Positions 24,062 through 34,539 of a stretch of 64,000 nucleotides of DNA are shown here, one piece after another. The position numbers and the translations under genes are program-made. This DNA comes from Cryptomeria japonica. Taxonomy: Eukaryota; Streptophyta; Pinopsida; Cupressales; Cupressaceae. Each line of letters begins with the position of its first letter. Positions within the stretch are counted from its first letter, which is position 1. The notes beneath the pieces are model-generated. The model was not told the origin of the DNA, did not search any database, and worked only from the letters and a program-made list of their open reading frames with translations. Location: positions 668,551,852-668,615,851 of the forward strand of contig NC_081412.1 in the NCBI RefSeq assembly GCF_030272615.1. The letters run 5' to 3'.

Positions 24062-24316
24062 CTAAACCCAATCAGGATCCTGCAAAACCAATTGTGAGGC
24101 CCTAGCCAAATCTCTCATCATCCATTCAATATTGATTAGGTCATATTTAACTTGATATGAAAGAACTAAGTTGTTATATCTATCAAAGGCTAGTTGAACT
24201 TCCAAATCTTGTATCTTCTTTTCTGCTTGGAGAACCCTTTGATAGCATTTGGCTTGTCTTCTTTGTTCCTTTATCCTTCTAGCACCTAAAATCCTGAATT
24301 GTACCTTTCGTGCCAT
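24062..24316 (-). CDS. Element B leader small ORF of the KVxFxI family
   Basis: An open 84-codon ORF starting MARKVQFRILGARRIKEQ, rich in Lys, Arg, Glu and Gln, with a likely coiled coil (residues 15-45: CYQRVLQAEKKIQDLEVQL). On its strand an AG acceptor-like site (TTATTATAACAG) lies three bases before the ATG, so it may be an exon of a spliced leader. It lies between two word arrays. Element C has a frameshifted homologue at the same place (36226-36435). No domain recognised. Confidence 0.6.
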   Translation of the reverse strand: MARKVQFRILGARRIKEQRRQAKCYQRVLQAEKKIQDLEVQLAFDRYNNLVLSYQVKYDLINIEWMMRDLARASQLVLQDPDWV

Positions 24317-24439
24317 AAACTGTTATAATAAAATCATGCAATAAAAGTAATATGTTTCCAGAATTACTCAATTTTGGAAAGAATTATACAGATCAGAGAA
24401 CAAAAAGAATATGAGACTAGAAACAATCAAATAGTAATT

Positions 24440-24565
24440 TTCCCTGCGAATGCGTGATCTGGAAAGGGTGATTGTGTGACCCTGACAGATTGAATGTGTG
24501 ACCTCAAGGAGTCAAATGTGTAGCACTATCTATGCGATTGCGTGAAGATGTAAGCACGATTGCAT
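24440..24565 (-). repeat. Word array 1 in the element B leader
   Basis: Minus-strand reading: ATGCAATCGTGC, TTCACGCAATCGC, GTGCTACACATTTGAC, GGTCACACATTCAATC, GGTCACACAATCACCC, GATCACGCATTCGC. It lies between the PBS and the small KVxFxI exon, the place a leader intron would occupy. Confidence 0.75.
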
Positions 24566-24669
24566 GATGAAAAATATGTTCTCGAAATCCATGCAAAATC
24601 TGTAAAAAAAATGAAAGATTCATACAACCTACAAAAATTACACAGAGAACAGAGAAGGTAAATTAGTTG

Positions 24670-24687
24670 TTCACATCAGGTTCACCA
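24670..24687 (-). other. Primer binding site of element B
   Basis: The minus strand reads TGGTGAACCTGATGTGAA, three bases after the 5' LTR. It begins with TGG as expected for pairing with the CCA end of a tRNA, and differs by only two or three bases from the element C site (36732-36749). I cannot name the tRNA. Confidence 0.8.
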
Positions 24688-24690
24688 AAA

Positions 24691-25911
24691 TGAGTGCAAG
24701 TAAAATTCATCTTATAAAATATCAATTATAAATAAAGGGAAATCATGAATTCCTATCTAATGAAAGAATTCTAACAAATAGACAATGAAATAATGCAATA
24801 TCAAACAAATAGGAATTAAAATAATTCAATCAAACTCCCTATTCCAAGATCGCATATAGCTTCCATTGCTTTTCTCTTCTCTATGGTATGATGGCTCTCA
24901 GATATTGCGTTGGTAACCTACAAGTGACACAAAGATTCAAAGTTCGTGGTTGTTGAAAATGGAGATTGGATGCTCAATTTATAGATTTTTGGATGAGATT
25001 GATTGAAAGGTGGAACAAATTGATCAAGAGGTGGAACTCAGGTGAGCTCACTTGAAAATTGATAGTTGAACTACTGATTTAGAGGTGAAACAGAATAGAT
25101 TGAATAGATTAAAGGAGTTAACTGGTTGAGAAAAAGCTAACTGAAAGAAGAAAAAGAATGATTGGAGGAAATATAGAAGATGACAAAGAGAACTAGAAGA
25201 TGAAAATAGAGACTGGAGAGATAAATGATTTAATTAATTAATTGATTTAATTAATTAATTTAGCATGTGCTTGCATTTAGACTTAGATTTTCAATTTAAT
25301 CTTTGCATGAAATTTATTCAAATAATTGAATTTATTAATTCAATTTAGCATTTGAATATATTTAGAACTTGACTTTGTTTTTCAATTTGGTTTTTGAAAT
25401 CATGCACATGTAATTGAATTTGGAAGAAATTAGAAGAATATGAAATTAAATGAAATTAGAATTTGAAGAACTAGAAGAATTAATTGGTTAATTAAATAAT
25501 TTAAAGAAACTATTTAATTATGCTAGAAATGAAATTTAATTAAATAATAAAGATTATTTAATTAGAGGAATAAATCACAATTAATTAAATAATTAATATT
25601 TAGAAGAGGGTTAAATGATTAGATGATTAGAGAGATAGAAATTGAGAATAGAATTTATTTAAATAATAAAGATTATTTAAATTGGGGAATTAACCATAAT
25701 TGATTAAATAATAAATATTTAATTAATATTTAGAAAATAGTTAAATGATTAAATGATGATAGAATAAGAAATAGAATAATTAGTAAGATGATGAGGAAAT
25801 ATGAAATTAGAAGAATATAATTAATTAACTTAATTAAATAATTAAAGAATTATTTAATCAATTTGAGGAATAATTAGTACAAGATCAAAGAGACACTTTT
25901 AGGTGTCTACA
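24691..25911 (-). repeat. Right LTR of element B (5' LTR)
   Basis: A 1221-bp partner of 7398-8610, with about five differences in the first ~100 bp. It would drive the genomic RNA leftwards. It is followed by the TTTTT target duplication and then by element C spacer sequence. Confidence 0.92.
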
Positions 25912-26207
25912 TTTTTCATTTCTTTTTCTTCATTTTATTGCTTTGACTTGTAAGTAATGAAACCTACGTGGGTGTGATAATTACAGCAGTGCTGAAGTAG
26001 ATTTTTGGATTTTTCACTAGCCACTTGACCAACCAGGTATCTGTAATGACATAGCATTGATTAATGTGTGAGGTATAGCAAATGATAGATTTTGGGTAAC
26101 AAGGTTCAATAGTGAAACCTCTACTCAACCATAGAGAAAGATCAATGACAAGGCGATGTTTGAAACTGAATGACCAAAGGCCTCCTAAAGACTTCATGCT
26201 CAAGTAT
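25912..26207. other. Element C spacer (right part)
   Basis: This is the continuation of the spacer interrupted at 7397, homologous to 13490-13830 of element B (TTGACTTGTAAGTAATGAAACCTACG, then TGCTGAAGTAGA). It leads into the integrase C-terminus. No gene. Confidence 0.8.
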
Positions 26208-27560
26208 CTAGGAAATGAGTCCACCTTCTATCCTTTCATTGTAGAGAGGTGAAAAACCCAGACAATCATCTTGTGTTATTGATGCAAATAAATGAGACAT
26301 GTTGTTAATGGGATCGGGGAGTGGATCTCCCTCCATCATTTGCAAATGATAAGCATCATTTCCAACTAATTTGGTTATAACAAAAGGACCTAACCAATTA
26401 GGCTTGAACTTTCCTAGTTTTTTTGTGTTCAGCAAGATTCCTTTGATTTAAGTACGACTTCGCCTACCTCGAAGCAACGTGGGTTCAATCTTTCATTGTA
26501 GCTTCTTCTCATTCTATTTTGATATCCTTGTAAATGATTTAGAGCGCTTTGTCATTTTTTGTCTAGGAATTCTAGTTCTTGTAAGCGTGCTACTCTGTAG
26601 TCTTCTTCTGGGATATTTTTTTTCAAAGAGACTCTTAGTGATGGCAATTCTACCTCGATAGGTAAATTAGCCTCTAAACCATAAACCAAAGAGTAAGGTG
26701 TGGCACCAATGGTTGTGCGGACACCAGTTTGATAGGCCCAAAGAGCTAGATTTAGCTAGAGATGCCAATCTCGTCCAGTATCATTGAGAACTTTCTTTAA
26801 AAAAATTAGAATAGTCTTGTTTGTTGCCTCAGCTTGACCATTTCTTTGGGGCTAGTAGGGTGTCGCAAAAAGTTGGTGGATGTGAAATTGGTTGTAGAGT
26901 TCACTTAATTCTTGGTTTTTGAAGGGTCATTCGTTGTTAGTTATAATGCAAATGGGAAATCCATATCTACAAATGATATAATTTAAAATTAATTTATCTA
27001 TTTGCTTCCCTGTTGTGAAGGTCATTGGGATTGCCTCAACCCATTTGGTGAAGTACTCAGTAGCTATGAGAATAAATTTATGTTTATTGGAGGAGGTAGG
27101 GTTTATTTTCCCTACAAGATCTAATCCCCATTGTGAAAATGGCCATGGTGATGTTATTGGCTAAAGATCTTGAGCAAGTGCATGAATCATGTTTCCATGC
27201 ATTTGGCATTGGTTGCATCTTTGGACATACTTCTAAGACTCCTTTTCCATTTTAGGCCAATAATAACTTGTTTGTAATAGTGTTTTTGCTAGGGTTGGTC
27301 TAGAATAATGTGCCCCACATATGCCATCATGAACTTCTTTCAAGGTAATGTGTGCCTCCTCAACATTGAGGTGTTTGAGTAAGGTGCCATCTACACTTTT
27401 TTTGTACAAAGTATCAATAATGATTGAATGTCTTCACGATTGTCGGATGAGTGTCTTCCCTTGATTTCATGAAAGATCAAGAGGTATATATTGATCATGC
27501 AGGTATGCATATATATCTTTGTACCATGGGGACTCGGGTCCTGTTATCATACATATATAT
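26208..27560 (-). pseudogene. Element C integrase, decayed
   Basis: The C-terminal block (26208-26435) reads LGKFKPNWLGPFVITKLVGNDAYHL, like the ends of B and E. Upstream the minus strand has the SLVYG-type core end near 26690, the NGQAEATNK-type block with the catalytic Glu near 26840, the first Asp region near 27120 and a zinc-finger region near 27210-27380, all with several stops and frameshifts. It is more decayed than the copies in B and E. Confidence 0.8.
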
Positions 27561-28025
27561 TCAGTGGATGGTATTTCATGAGCCGGCATAATGAGTTGTT
27601 CCACTTGAATTGCAAAGTGAGTTCCATCATGTGGAATATCCAAGAGAGCATATTATTGTCATTGCATCGGCTGCCTTGTTCTACGCTCTTGGAATTTGTT
27701 CAAATGTTACATTGGTGAAGTGTTGTTTTTATTCTTCTACCAATTGTTTGTAGGGTATTAGCTTATCATATTTTGTACTGTAATCATCATTAATTTGGTT
27801 AATAATAAGTTGTGAGTCTCTGAAGACTTGAAGTTCCATGATTTTCCATTATAGTGCAATACATAATCCTACCACTAGGGCTTCATATTTAGCGATGTTA
27901 TTGGTGCAAGGGAAGATGATCTTGAATGATTTGGGAATTGAATCTCCATGAAAAGTTATGAATAGAGTTATTGCTCCTACTCCATGATTTGTGTGAGACC
28001 CATCAAAGAATAGTTTCCAATTTGT
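27561..28025 (-). pseudogene. Element C second (Tat-type) RNase H domain
   Basis: The minus strand starts WKLFFDGSHTNHGVGAITLF, followed by PKSFKIIFPCTNNIAKYEAL, the signature of the additional RNase H of Tat elements. The rest, to about 27561, contains stops. It directly follows the ordinary RNase H in the same frame. Confidence 0.8.
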
Positions 28026-29282
28026 TTGTGCTGACAGTTTAAATACTGATTCATTTGGAAAATCTACCACCATTGGATGACTGTCTTGTGTGGGTGCTTT
28101 TGTAAGTTGATTTGCTATGATTTGTCCTTTAATGGCTTTTCTGTCAACATATTCAATATCGAATTCACTAAGTATCATGACCCACTTGGAAAGCCTTCCA
28201 GTTAAAGCTTCTTTGTTCATCAAGTATTTGAGTGTATTGAAGTGCATGATGAGATGGACTATATGACTCAACATATAATGTCTTAGTTTTTGTGATGCAA
28301 AAACTACTACAAGACATTCTCTTTCTATTGGTGTCTAATTGAGTTCATATCCAATGAGTGTTCTACTGATGTAATAGACAGCTCTCTCTTTTCCTTGTTC
28401 ATCATGTTGTGCTAGAAGAGCACCTAAGGAGGAATTTGTTGCAGCTATATACAGGAGTAATGGTTTCCCATGCATGGGTGGAACCAAGACTGGTGTGGAC
28501 AAAAGATATTCTTTTAGTTTCTGGAATGCCTCCTGACATTGTTGTGTACATTTGAATGTGACACCTTTCTTTAAAAGGTGTTGAAATGGTTGGCACTTTT
28601 CTACCAATTGGGTAATGAAACACCTTATGGATTGTAATATGCCTTGCAAACTTCTGAGTTTCTTGAGTGTAGTGGGTGACGGTATGTCTAAAATGGCTTT
28701 TACTTTTTCTAGATCTATTTCAATGCCATGATTGGATACAATGAATCCTAAGAGTTTTCTAAATGTTACTCCGAAAACACATTTTTTTGGATTGAGTCGT
28801 ACATTGTATTGCTCAAGTCTATCAAAGATTTTAGCCAATATGTTTAGATGATCATCTCTTGTGTTGGATTTTGCTAGCAAATCATCTACATAGTCTTCCA
28901 TGATTGTGTGTATCATGTCATGGAATAAGGTGTTCAATGTCCTTTGATAAGTAGTGCCTACATTTTTAAGGTCGAATGGCATCACATTCTAGCAATATGT
29001 TCCCCACGGACAAGTGAATGTTGTCTTAGGTTGGTCTTCCTATGCAATTCTAATTTGATTATAACCAGAAAAACTATCCATGAGTGATAGCATTTCATTT
29101 CCAGTTGTCAAGTCCACTATCATGTCTATGTTAGGGAGTGGGAAATCATCCTTTGGGAAAGCTTTGTTGATATCTTTGAAGTCAGTGCAGATCTTGATAC
29201 ATCCATTATGCTTGGATAATGGGACTAGATTTGAAATCCATTTAGCATAGTCTATTGGCCTAATGAAACCCACATCTAACAA
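28026..29282 (-). pseudogene. Element C reverse transcriptase and RNase H
   Basis: RT blocks on the minus strand are MLDVGFIRPIDYAKWISNLV, FPLPNIDMIVDLTTG, DSFSGYNQIRIA (29040-29282), then YVDDLL at about 28875-28892, LNPKKCVFGV and LLGFIVSNHGIEI. RNase H continues with SSLGALLAQHDEQGKERAVYYI and GRLSKWVMILSEFDIEYVD. Stops lie at 29040-29042, near 28990 and at 28335-28337, the last two reading as Trp/Gln or Arg codons changed by one base. Confidence 0.88.
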
Positions 29283-30164
29283 TTTTTATAGCTCAATTTT
29301 GACTAACAAAGCTATGTGAGGGTGCATCTTCCTGAGTTTCTGCTTATACATTTTTACTCTTGGAAGTAATGGAAAATGATGTAAAACCAGTTCACAATCT
29401 AACCCTAGAATATCTTCATAAGACCATGCAAAATTGATGGGTCTTTTCTTAAATAATTTGATAAACTTCTCTTTTTCTATTGGATTCAGGGACTTTTCTA
29501 AGTGTATATTACGAACTTTTTCAGCATTACCGATGTTGATTTCTTTGGTTTCTTCTAACAATAATGTTGATTGTTCATTATCAAGAGGAAGAGTATCCAT
29601 TATGTTGTTTTCTCCTTCATTACCATTGTCTTGACTACAAGAGGAGCTTGCTTCTCTGAAATATGCAATTTTGTCTAGATCTATCGCAAAGCCAGTCTTG
29701 TGATCATCATGAGGGAGTTTGTCCCTTGCACCCAAGAATTCAGCTACAGCTTCATGATTTTGGAACCAATCTAATTGTGGCTTTTATTTTTACCCACATT
29801 CAATCAAATATGGATGCATAAGGGGTAGGTCATTGTTCCCTTCTGTTATAGAAGATCCTGATAACATGCATACTTGGTTATTTGGATGACCTAATATGTC
29901 CTCATTATAAATTGCTTATGGGTTGTCATCATTATCAGATGGGAATTCATAGTCATGAGAATATGTCACATTTTCTATGTGTGTTTCACTTTTTGAGATT
30001 GTGTCACTCATCTCCTCTTGTTCTTGTAGTTGAGTTTGATTGGTGGACCTCCTTTGTATTGTGGATACCCTTCTTAATCCTAGTATTAGTCATTGTAGTC
30101 TTTCTTCATCTGACTTAAATGAAAAACCTAGAGTTGTTTCTCTTGGTAAAAGTATTGACAATAA
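29283..30164 (-). pseudogene. Element C pre-RT linker
   Basis: 29286-29735 encodes NIHLEKSLNPIEKEKFIKLF, then INFAWSYEDILGLDCELVLHH and YKQKLRKMHPHIALLVK, homologous to the linkers of B, D and E. The region up to 30164 is acidic and interrupted by stops. Confidence 0.75.
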
Positions 30165-30752
30165 CTAAGGATTAGGCTCATTTTTTGGTGCTAAGCTTGT
30201 ATCTATTACCATATTTGCTTGTTCAGATGTTTCTGGTATGGTATTGCTAGATGATTTTGTGTTTGTTTCTTGTAGAAGTTGCCTCATATCTTCACCATCT
30301 GATTCCATACTAGGAGATGTTGGTTCTCTCTTCCTTCTATGAGATGAGGAGGGAAATTCTTGTGTTGACAACCGATTCTGAGGTATGTACTCTGAGAGTA
30401 ACCTAGGCTTGTTTAGTATATCTAGTGTACATTGTCTTGCCTCGGTTATCTTTGGTACATGTTTATATCCTAGCCCTTGATTCTTTGGGTTTTCATGTGG
30501 TAGAACAAGTTCTAATCTGACTTGCTTCTGCAATCCTAATCCCATGCTACCATTGTACCCATTTTTTTGCAGCATCTTGAATCTGTTTCCACATTGGTCT
30601 AGAGGTAACCTGGGTATTGTCATGTCATCTTCTTCTCTATATATCCAATGATTGACATCTTCATCTAGAGATTCTTCTTGTAAGTCTCCCCATCTAATAA
30701 AAGAGAATGAATATGAATACTTCACTATCTCCTTTCCTTTATCTTGCTTCAT
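30165..30752 (-). pseudogene. Element C G-patch-like region between protease and RT
   Basis: A 195-codon open stretch. Residues 50-90 read GNRFKMLQKNGYNGSMGLG, then QGLGYKHVP, with the spaced glycines and hydrophobic residues of a G-patch, a nucleic-acid-binding motif also found next to the protease of some retroviruses. Before it is WGDLQEESLDEDVNHWIYRE, shared with element B. After it comes a Ser/Pro-rich tail. G-patch is my reading of the pattern. Confidence 0.55.
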
Positions 30753-30915
30753 TATTGTGATCTGAGGGTTCCCAAAAGACTTGGGAGAAAGAGAAGCTTG
30801 TTTGCCAGTCAGGGTACTCGAAATGGAATATTCCCTACAACCAACTTCCTTAATCTGTAAAGAAGATGTGGTGGGTGCATTTTTTTTCTATTTCTGTGAT
30901 TGATAATGATTTCAT

Positions 30916-31400
30916 TTATAAGTGAAGTGGAGCTACTTGACTATTTGGTACTTTATTATTTGTGCTTGCCCTTAAATAATTGTAGTGTTGAAAAGGACAT
31001 GGGTCACCATGGACGGTGATCTCAATGCTATTGTATGGGAACTTCATGCATTGGTGAAAAGTTGATGGTACTTCTTGCATGGTGTGTATCCATGGGTGGC
31101 CTAATAGCATATTGTACCCCAATTCTCTGTCTAGGACTTGAAAGGTGATGTTTGTTGTAACTTGTCCTATTTGTACTAGTGAATTCACAACACCCTTAGA
31201 AGGGTGTTCCTCATCATCATAAGCTTTGATATTGATTCTCTTGGTAGAATCAATATAATTTTCAGAATATCCCAAAGCTTTGATCAAATGTAATGTGCAT
31301 ATGTTAAGGCCGACTCCACCATATATAAGTATTCTTCGAACTTTCTTTCAATCAATCAAAGCTTCCAAGTGTAAGGGATCATTATGCATGGGTCGATCTA
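30916..31400 (-). pseudogene. Element C protease, active-site Asp changed
   Basis: 30916-31287 reads IKALGYSENYIDSTKRINIK and GYNMLLGHPWIHTMQEVPS, as in element B. Just upstream (31300-31345) the active-site segment reads ILIYGGVGLNI where family members have DGG, so the catalytic Asp is Tyr. Dead copy. Confidence 0.78.
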
Positions 31401-32184
31401 TAGGTACATCTTGCTCAGTGAATGCGACCTTTGAAGCTGCCAAGTTTCCAACCATGGATTGGAATGTGTTCTCATCAATATCTCTGGCAACAACTGAATC
31501 TTGTAATGCTTTGTCAAGGACTACCTTATGAGCTAGTGAGATGCGCAGTAACTCAAATAATGAAATTTGGGTTCTATTTCACTTCAATTTATCCACCATA
31601 TTGTAGTTGCTAGTTGTTGAAGAGGGACTTGAAGGTACCCCTTGTAATGTGACCTTTGATCTTCTAGTGATGACAACATAGTCTCTATTTGTCGAATTTA
31701 TTGTGATTGTAGCCACTATGTCATCTCTTGCACTAAGTGCATTTATGGCATAATCAAATGTGACATTAGTATAATTTGCAGTATTGTTTTGTGGATTGGA
31801 TCTAGAAGCCTTTCCTTTGTCATGCTTGACAAAAGGATCCTTGAAGATGGTATGATCTATTTTTGGTGCCTTATTGGTATCCACAGTAATGTCACCTTGA
31901 TCAATAAGATCTTGTATGAGGTTCTTCAATTTGTAACAACTTGATGTCTTGTGACCTTTATTGCAGTGGTACTCATAGAAATCATTGCCTTTCCACCAAG
32001 TGGTCTTGAATGGACCTAGTTCATATGGCCTAGCTTCTGGTAAAGTTATGGCATTGCTATATATCAGTTTTTTGAGTGTTGATTCAATAGGGTTACCAAG
32101 GGGTGTAAAGATTCTTCTGGATATGCTTTCCCTTGGTGGTCTTGGATTGCTTGACTGCAATGCATTGGTGTTGTTTATCTGAGT
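31401..32184 (-). pseudogene. Element C gag zinc-knuckle region
   Basis: 31579-32160 encodes TWWKGNDFYEYHCNKGHKTS, then SCYKLKNLIQDLIDQGDITV, then VVITRRSKVTLQGVPS. EYHCNKGHKTSSC is a variant of the C-x2-H/C-x-G-H-x4-C knuckle of Tat/Athila gag proteins, likely for RNA packaging. Confidence 0.75.
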
Positions 32185-33620
32185 TTAATTCTTATTGGAA
32201 AAATCAGCTAGTCCTTGCAGATATATTGTTGGTTGAGATCTATTTACAACACGAGCATCAACAACTCCATCATTTGTGACATTCTTATTCCTAGGCCAAA
32301 ATTTTGGCCTTTCATTATTTGTACTTGTGTTTGGCCCATTATCTTTGTGGTGTTTCAGTATCCCTTGTTCTAATAGGCCTCTTTCACATTTGATGCCTTT
32401 TTCTGTGATATCTTTAAAATTGTTTAGGCATTGCATTTGTAATAGATGCTTAATTGGAGGTACAAGATTTTCATTGAAAATGTCTACTTGCTCAAGTTCA
32501 GGGATGTGACTATGACATCTATGGTATAAACCTCTCCATCTTTGCAAGAATGTAGCAAAGGTTTCTCCTTCCTTTTGCTTCATTTCACATAAATCTATCA
32601 AGGTAACTAGATTATCTATATTGAATGCAAAGTTTACTATGAATAACTCACCCAGTTCACCCCATGAAGCAATCTTAGGTGGGAGGTGTGAAAACCATTC
32701 TAATGTTGTCCCTCGAAGACTTTTGTAAAATAGCCTAATTAAGTATATATCATCGTGAGCTACCTTGATACATGTCATGAATAATTCTCTAACATGATCT
32801 CGAGGATCACCTTTCCCTCTATATTTGTTGAACCTTGGAGTTTCAAAATGCGTGGGAAAAGGTGGCATGTATATTTTTTGTCAAAAGGATATGGATGGAG
32901 GTCCTCCATTGTATAGCTCTTTTTATCATTGATTGTTTTCATATTGGTCATCTATTTCTGAAGATTCTCCATTTGTTGAGTTTGAATCTCTATTTGCATC
33001 AATGGTGTATTGACTTGATGAGTGTTTCCCACAAAAGGGATAGTATTGGAGTACCTTTGAGCTTGTTTAAATGTAGACTGGCCATGTAGTTGTGTACAAT
33101 AAGTCCCACTAGGTGGTGTAAAGTATGCAAATTGTGCATTGACATTCGGCTGAGATGAGCTAGTTATTCCCTGATTCACATTTTGGCCACTGTAGGTGGA
33201 TCCACCTAAAACTGAAGGTTGAGTTATACTTGTCAAAGTAGGTTTTTGAGCTATTATAACTTTCATTGTTACACCGGGCATTGTCTGAGATATAACTTTA
33301 GTACTTGTTGATGCAACTATTGATAGTGTTGAAGTTGTAGTCACTTGAGTATTTTGAGATACAGCCTGGGTTGATGTAGCAAGTGTTTCTTTAGTAGGTA
33401 CTTGAGGAACATTTTGATTCAATGTCTCACCTAGCAGCAATATAGCTGAAATGTCCAACCCTAGAGGTAATTTGGCCCCATTTTGAACTAATAGTATGAG
33501 ATACTTGTCTCTATCATTATTGATGAGAGCATTGACAATCATAAGCATTGCATGATCTTGTTGGGTTGCTTCCAATTCTTCTTTTGTCAAATTATGTTGT
33601 ATTTCATCAATGGAAGGCAT
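32185..33620 (-). pseudogene. Element C gag
   Basis: The start is the ATG at 33618-33620 (MPSIDEIQHNLTKEELEATQ). A 222-codon Thr/Gln/Ser-rich N-terminal part (32952-33620) ends at a stop. The capsid-like core (32185-32868) reads RGKGDPRDHVRELFMTC, TTLEWFSHLPPKIASWGEL and FATFLQRWRGLYHRC. The start is supported by homology to element B at the same position. Confidence 0.85.
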
Positions 33621-33912
33621 CTTATTTGTGTTTGTTGATTTAAGGTTGCGGGTCTCCTACCTGGTGTCTATTGATTTGTGGATAAGTTCATATTCCATGT
33701 TGGGTTAAGTGAAGGGTCATTGGTAGGTTCTATCTGATGTTTCGCCTTTTAAGAACGTGTTAATGGCATGAATGTCATTCCAACGTGATCTTGACTCTTT
33801 AAGACTCTCAAAAATGCAAATGCAAGACTCAACTAAATGCTGCTAGGTATGCTTCTAAGACTTTCTAAAGACTAAAATGAAGATAATACAATCTATGAGT
33901 GAAGACTTTCTA

Positions 33913-34188
33913 TCAAGTATTTTGGAATTCAAACACAAGATCTTCAGTGTATTGCTGAAATGCTTCAAATTTTGCCTCTTCTTTGATTTGATTTTTGACA
34001 TGTATGTCAATTTGTACTGACTTCTGAACTTCATCATCTATGACATCTTGGACTATGTCGAATTGGTCTTGATCAACTATCAATTCCTCAGCAAGTATGT
34101 TTAACCCATCAATTATTTCTAATTGAACATTGTTTAATCCAAGATTGGGTTGCTCAAATGGGAATTTGTCGTTTCCTTTTAGACCCAT
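33913..34188 (-). CDS. Element C leader small ORF, MGL family, copy 1
   Basis: A 91-codon open frame: MGLKGNDKFPFEQPNLGLNN, then QLEIIDGLNILAEEL and an acidic/basic, probably helical remainder. It is nearest to gag. It is homologous to copy 2 just upstream and to 21904-22173 of element B. Conserved start and length make it the best small-gene candidate in the leader; function unknown. Confidence 0.65.
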   Translation of the reverse strand: MGLKGNDKFPFEQPNLGLNNVQLEIIDGLNILAEELIVDQDQFDIVQDVIDDEVQKSVQIDIHVKNQIKEEAKFEAFQQYTEDLVFEFQNT

Positions 34189-34264
34189 ATGCTAAGGATT
34201 ATAATGCAGACTATATGGAACCTAGGAATGATTGATACTTTGCTTAAGGACTCTAACGAGGATT

Positions 34265-34531
34265 TTAAAACTCTTCTATGGTCTTTTCAACCAATTGTCT
34301 GATGGCTTCTTTTTGAGCTGCCTTTTTTATCTTTTTCCTCAATTTTTCATCAAGACGGACAGATTTATGGATCTCATTATCTATGACAGTTTCAACTATA
34401 TCGTACTGAGAATGATCAACTTTTAGTTTCCAAGCAAGGTTGTCCAAACTATAAATTATTGCTAATTGTTTGTTGTTTGGTCCAAGATTGGGTTGCTCAA
34501 ATGGAAAATCACCATCTCCTTTCAGACCCAT
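34265..34531 (-). CDS. Element C leader small ORF, MGL family, copy 2
   Basis: An 88-codon open frame: MGLKGDGDFPFEQPNLGPNN, then QLAIIYSLDNLAWKL, then VRLDEKLRKKIKKAAQKEA. It starts 343 bp from the start of copy 1, so the pair is a tandem duplication of about 340 bp. Both stay open although gag-pol around them is broken. Confidence 0.65.
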   Translation of the reverse strand: MGLKGDGDFPFEQPNLGPNNKQLAIIYSLDNLAWKLKVDHSQYDIVETVIDNEIHKSVRLDEKLRKKIKKAAQKEAIRQLVEKTIEEF

Positions 34532-34539
34532 GTATTGAG

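Larger units (their letters stand above)
7398..25911 (-). mobile_element. Element B: full-length Tat-type Ty3/gypsy retrotransposon nested in element C
   Basis: The 18.5-kb element is bounded by LTRs of 1213 bp (7398-8610) and 1221 bp (24691-25911) and flanked by TTTTT on both sides (7393-7397 and 25912-25916). Element C sequence resumes across it: the GATATTTCAG...GGCAT block left of the insertion and the TTGACTTGTAAGTAATGAAACC block right of it are contiguous in element B's own spacer at 13430-13535. Minus-strand order is PBS, leader small ORFs, gag, protease, G-patch-like region, RT, RNase H, second RNase H, integrase; an opposite-strand PMD gene lies next to the left LTR. About 5% LTR divergence (first ~100 bp by eye) makes it younger than C, as nesting demands. 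Confidence 0.92.
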
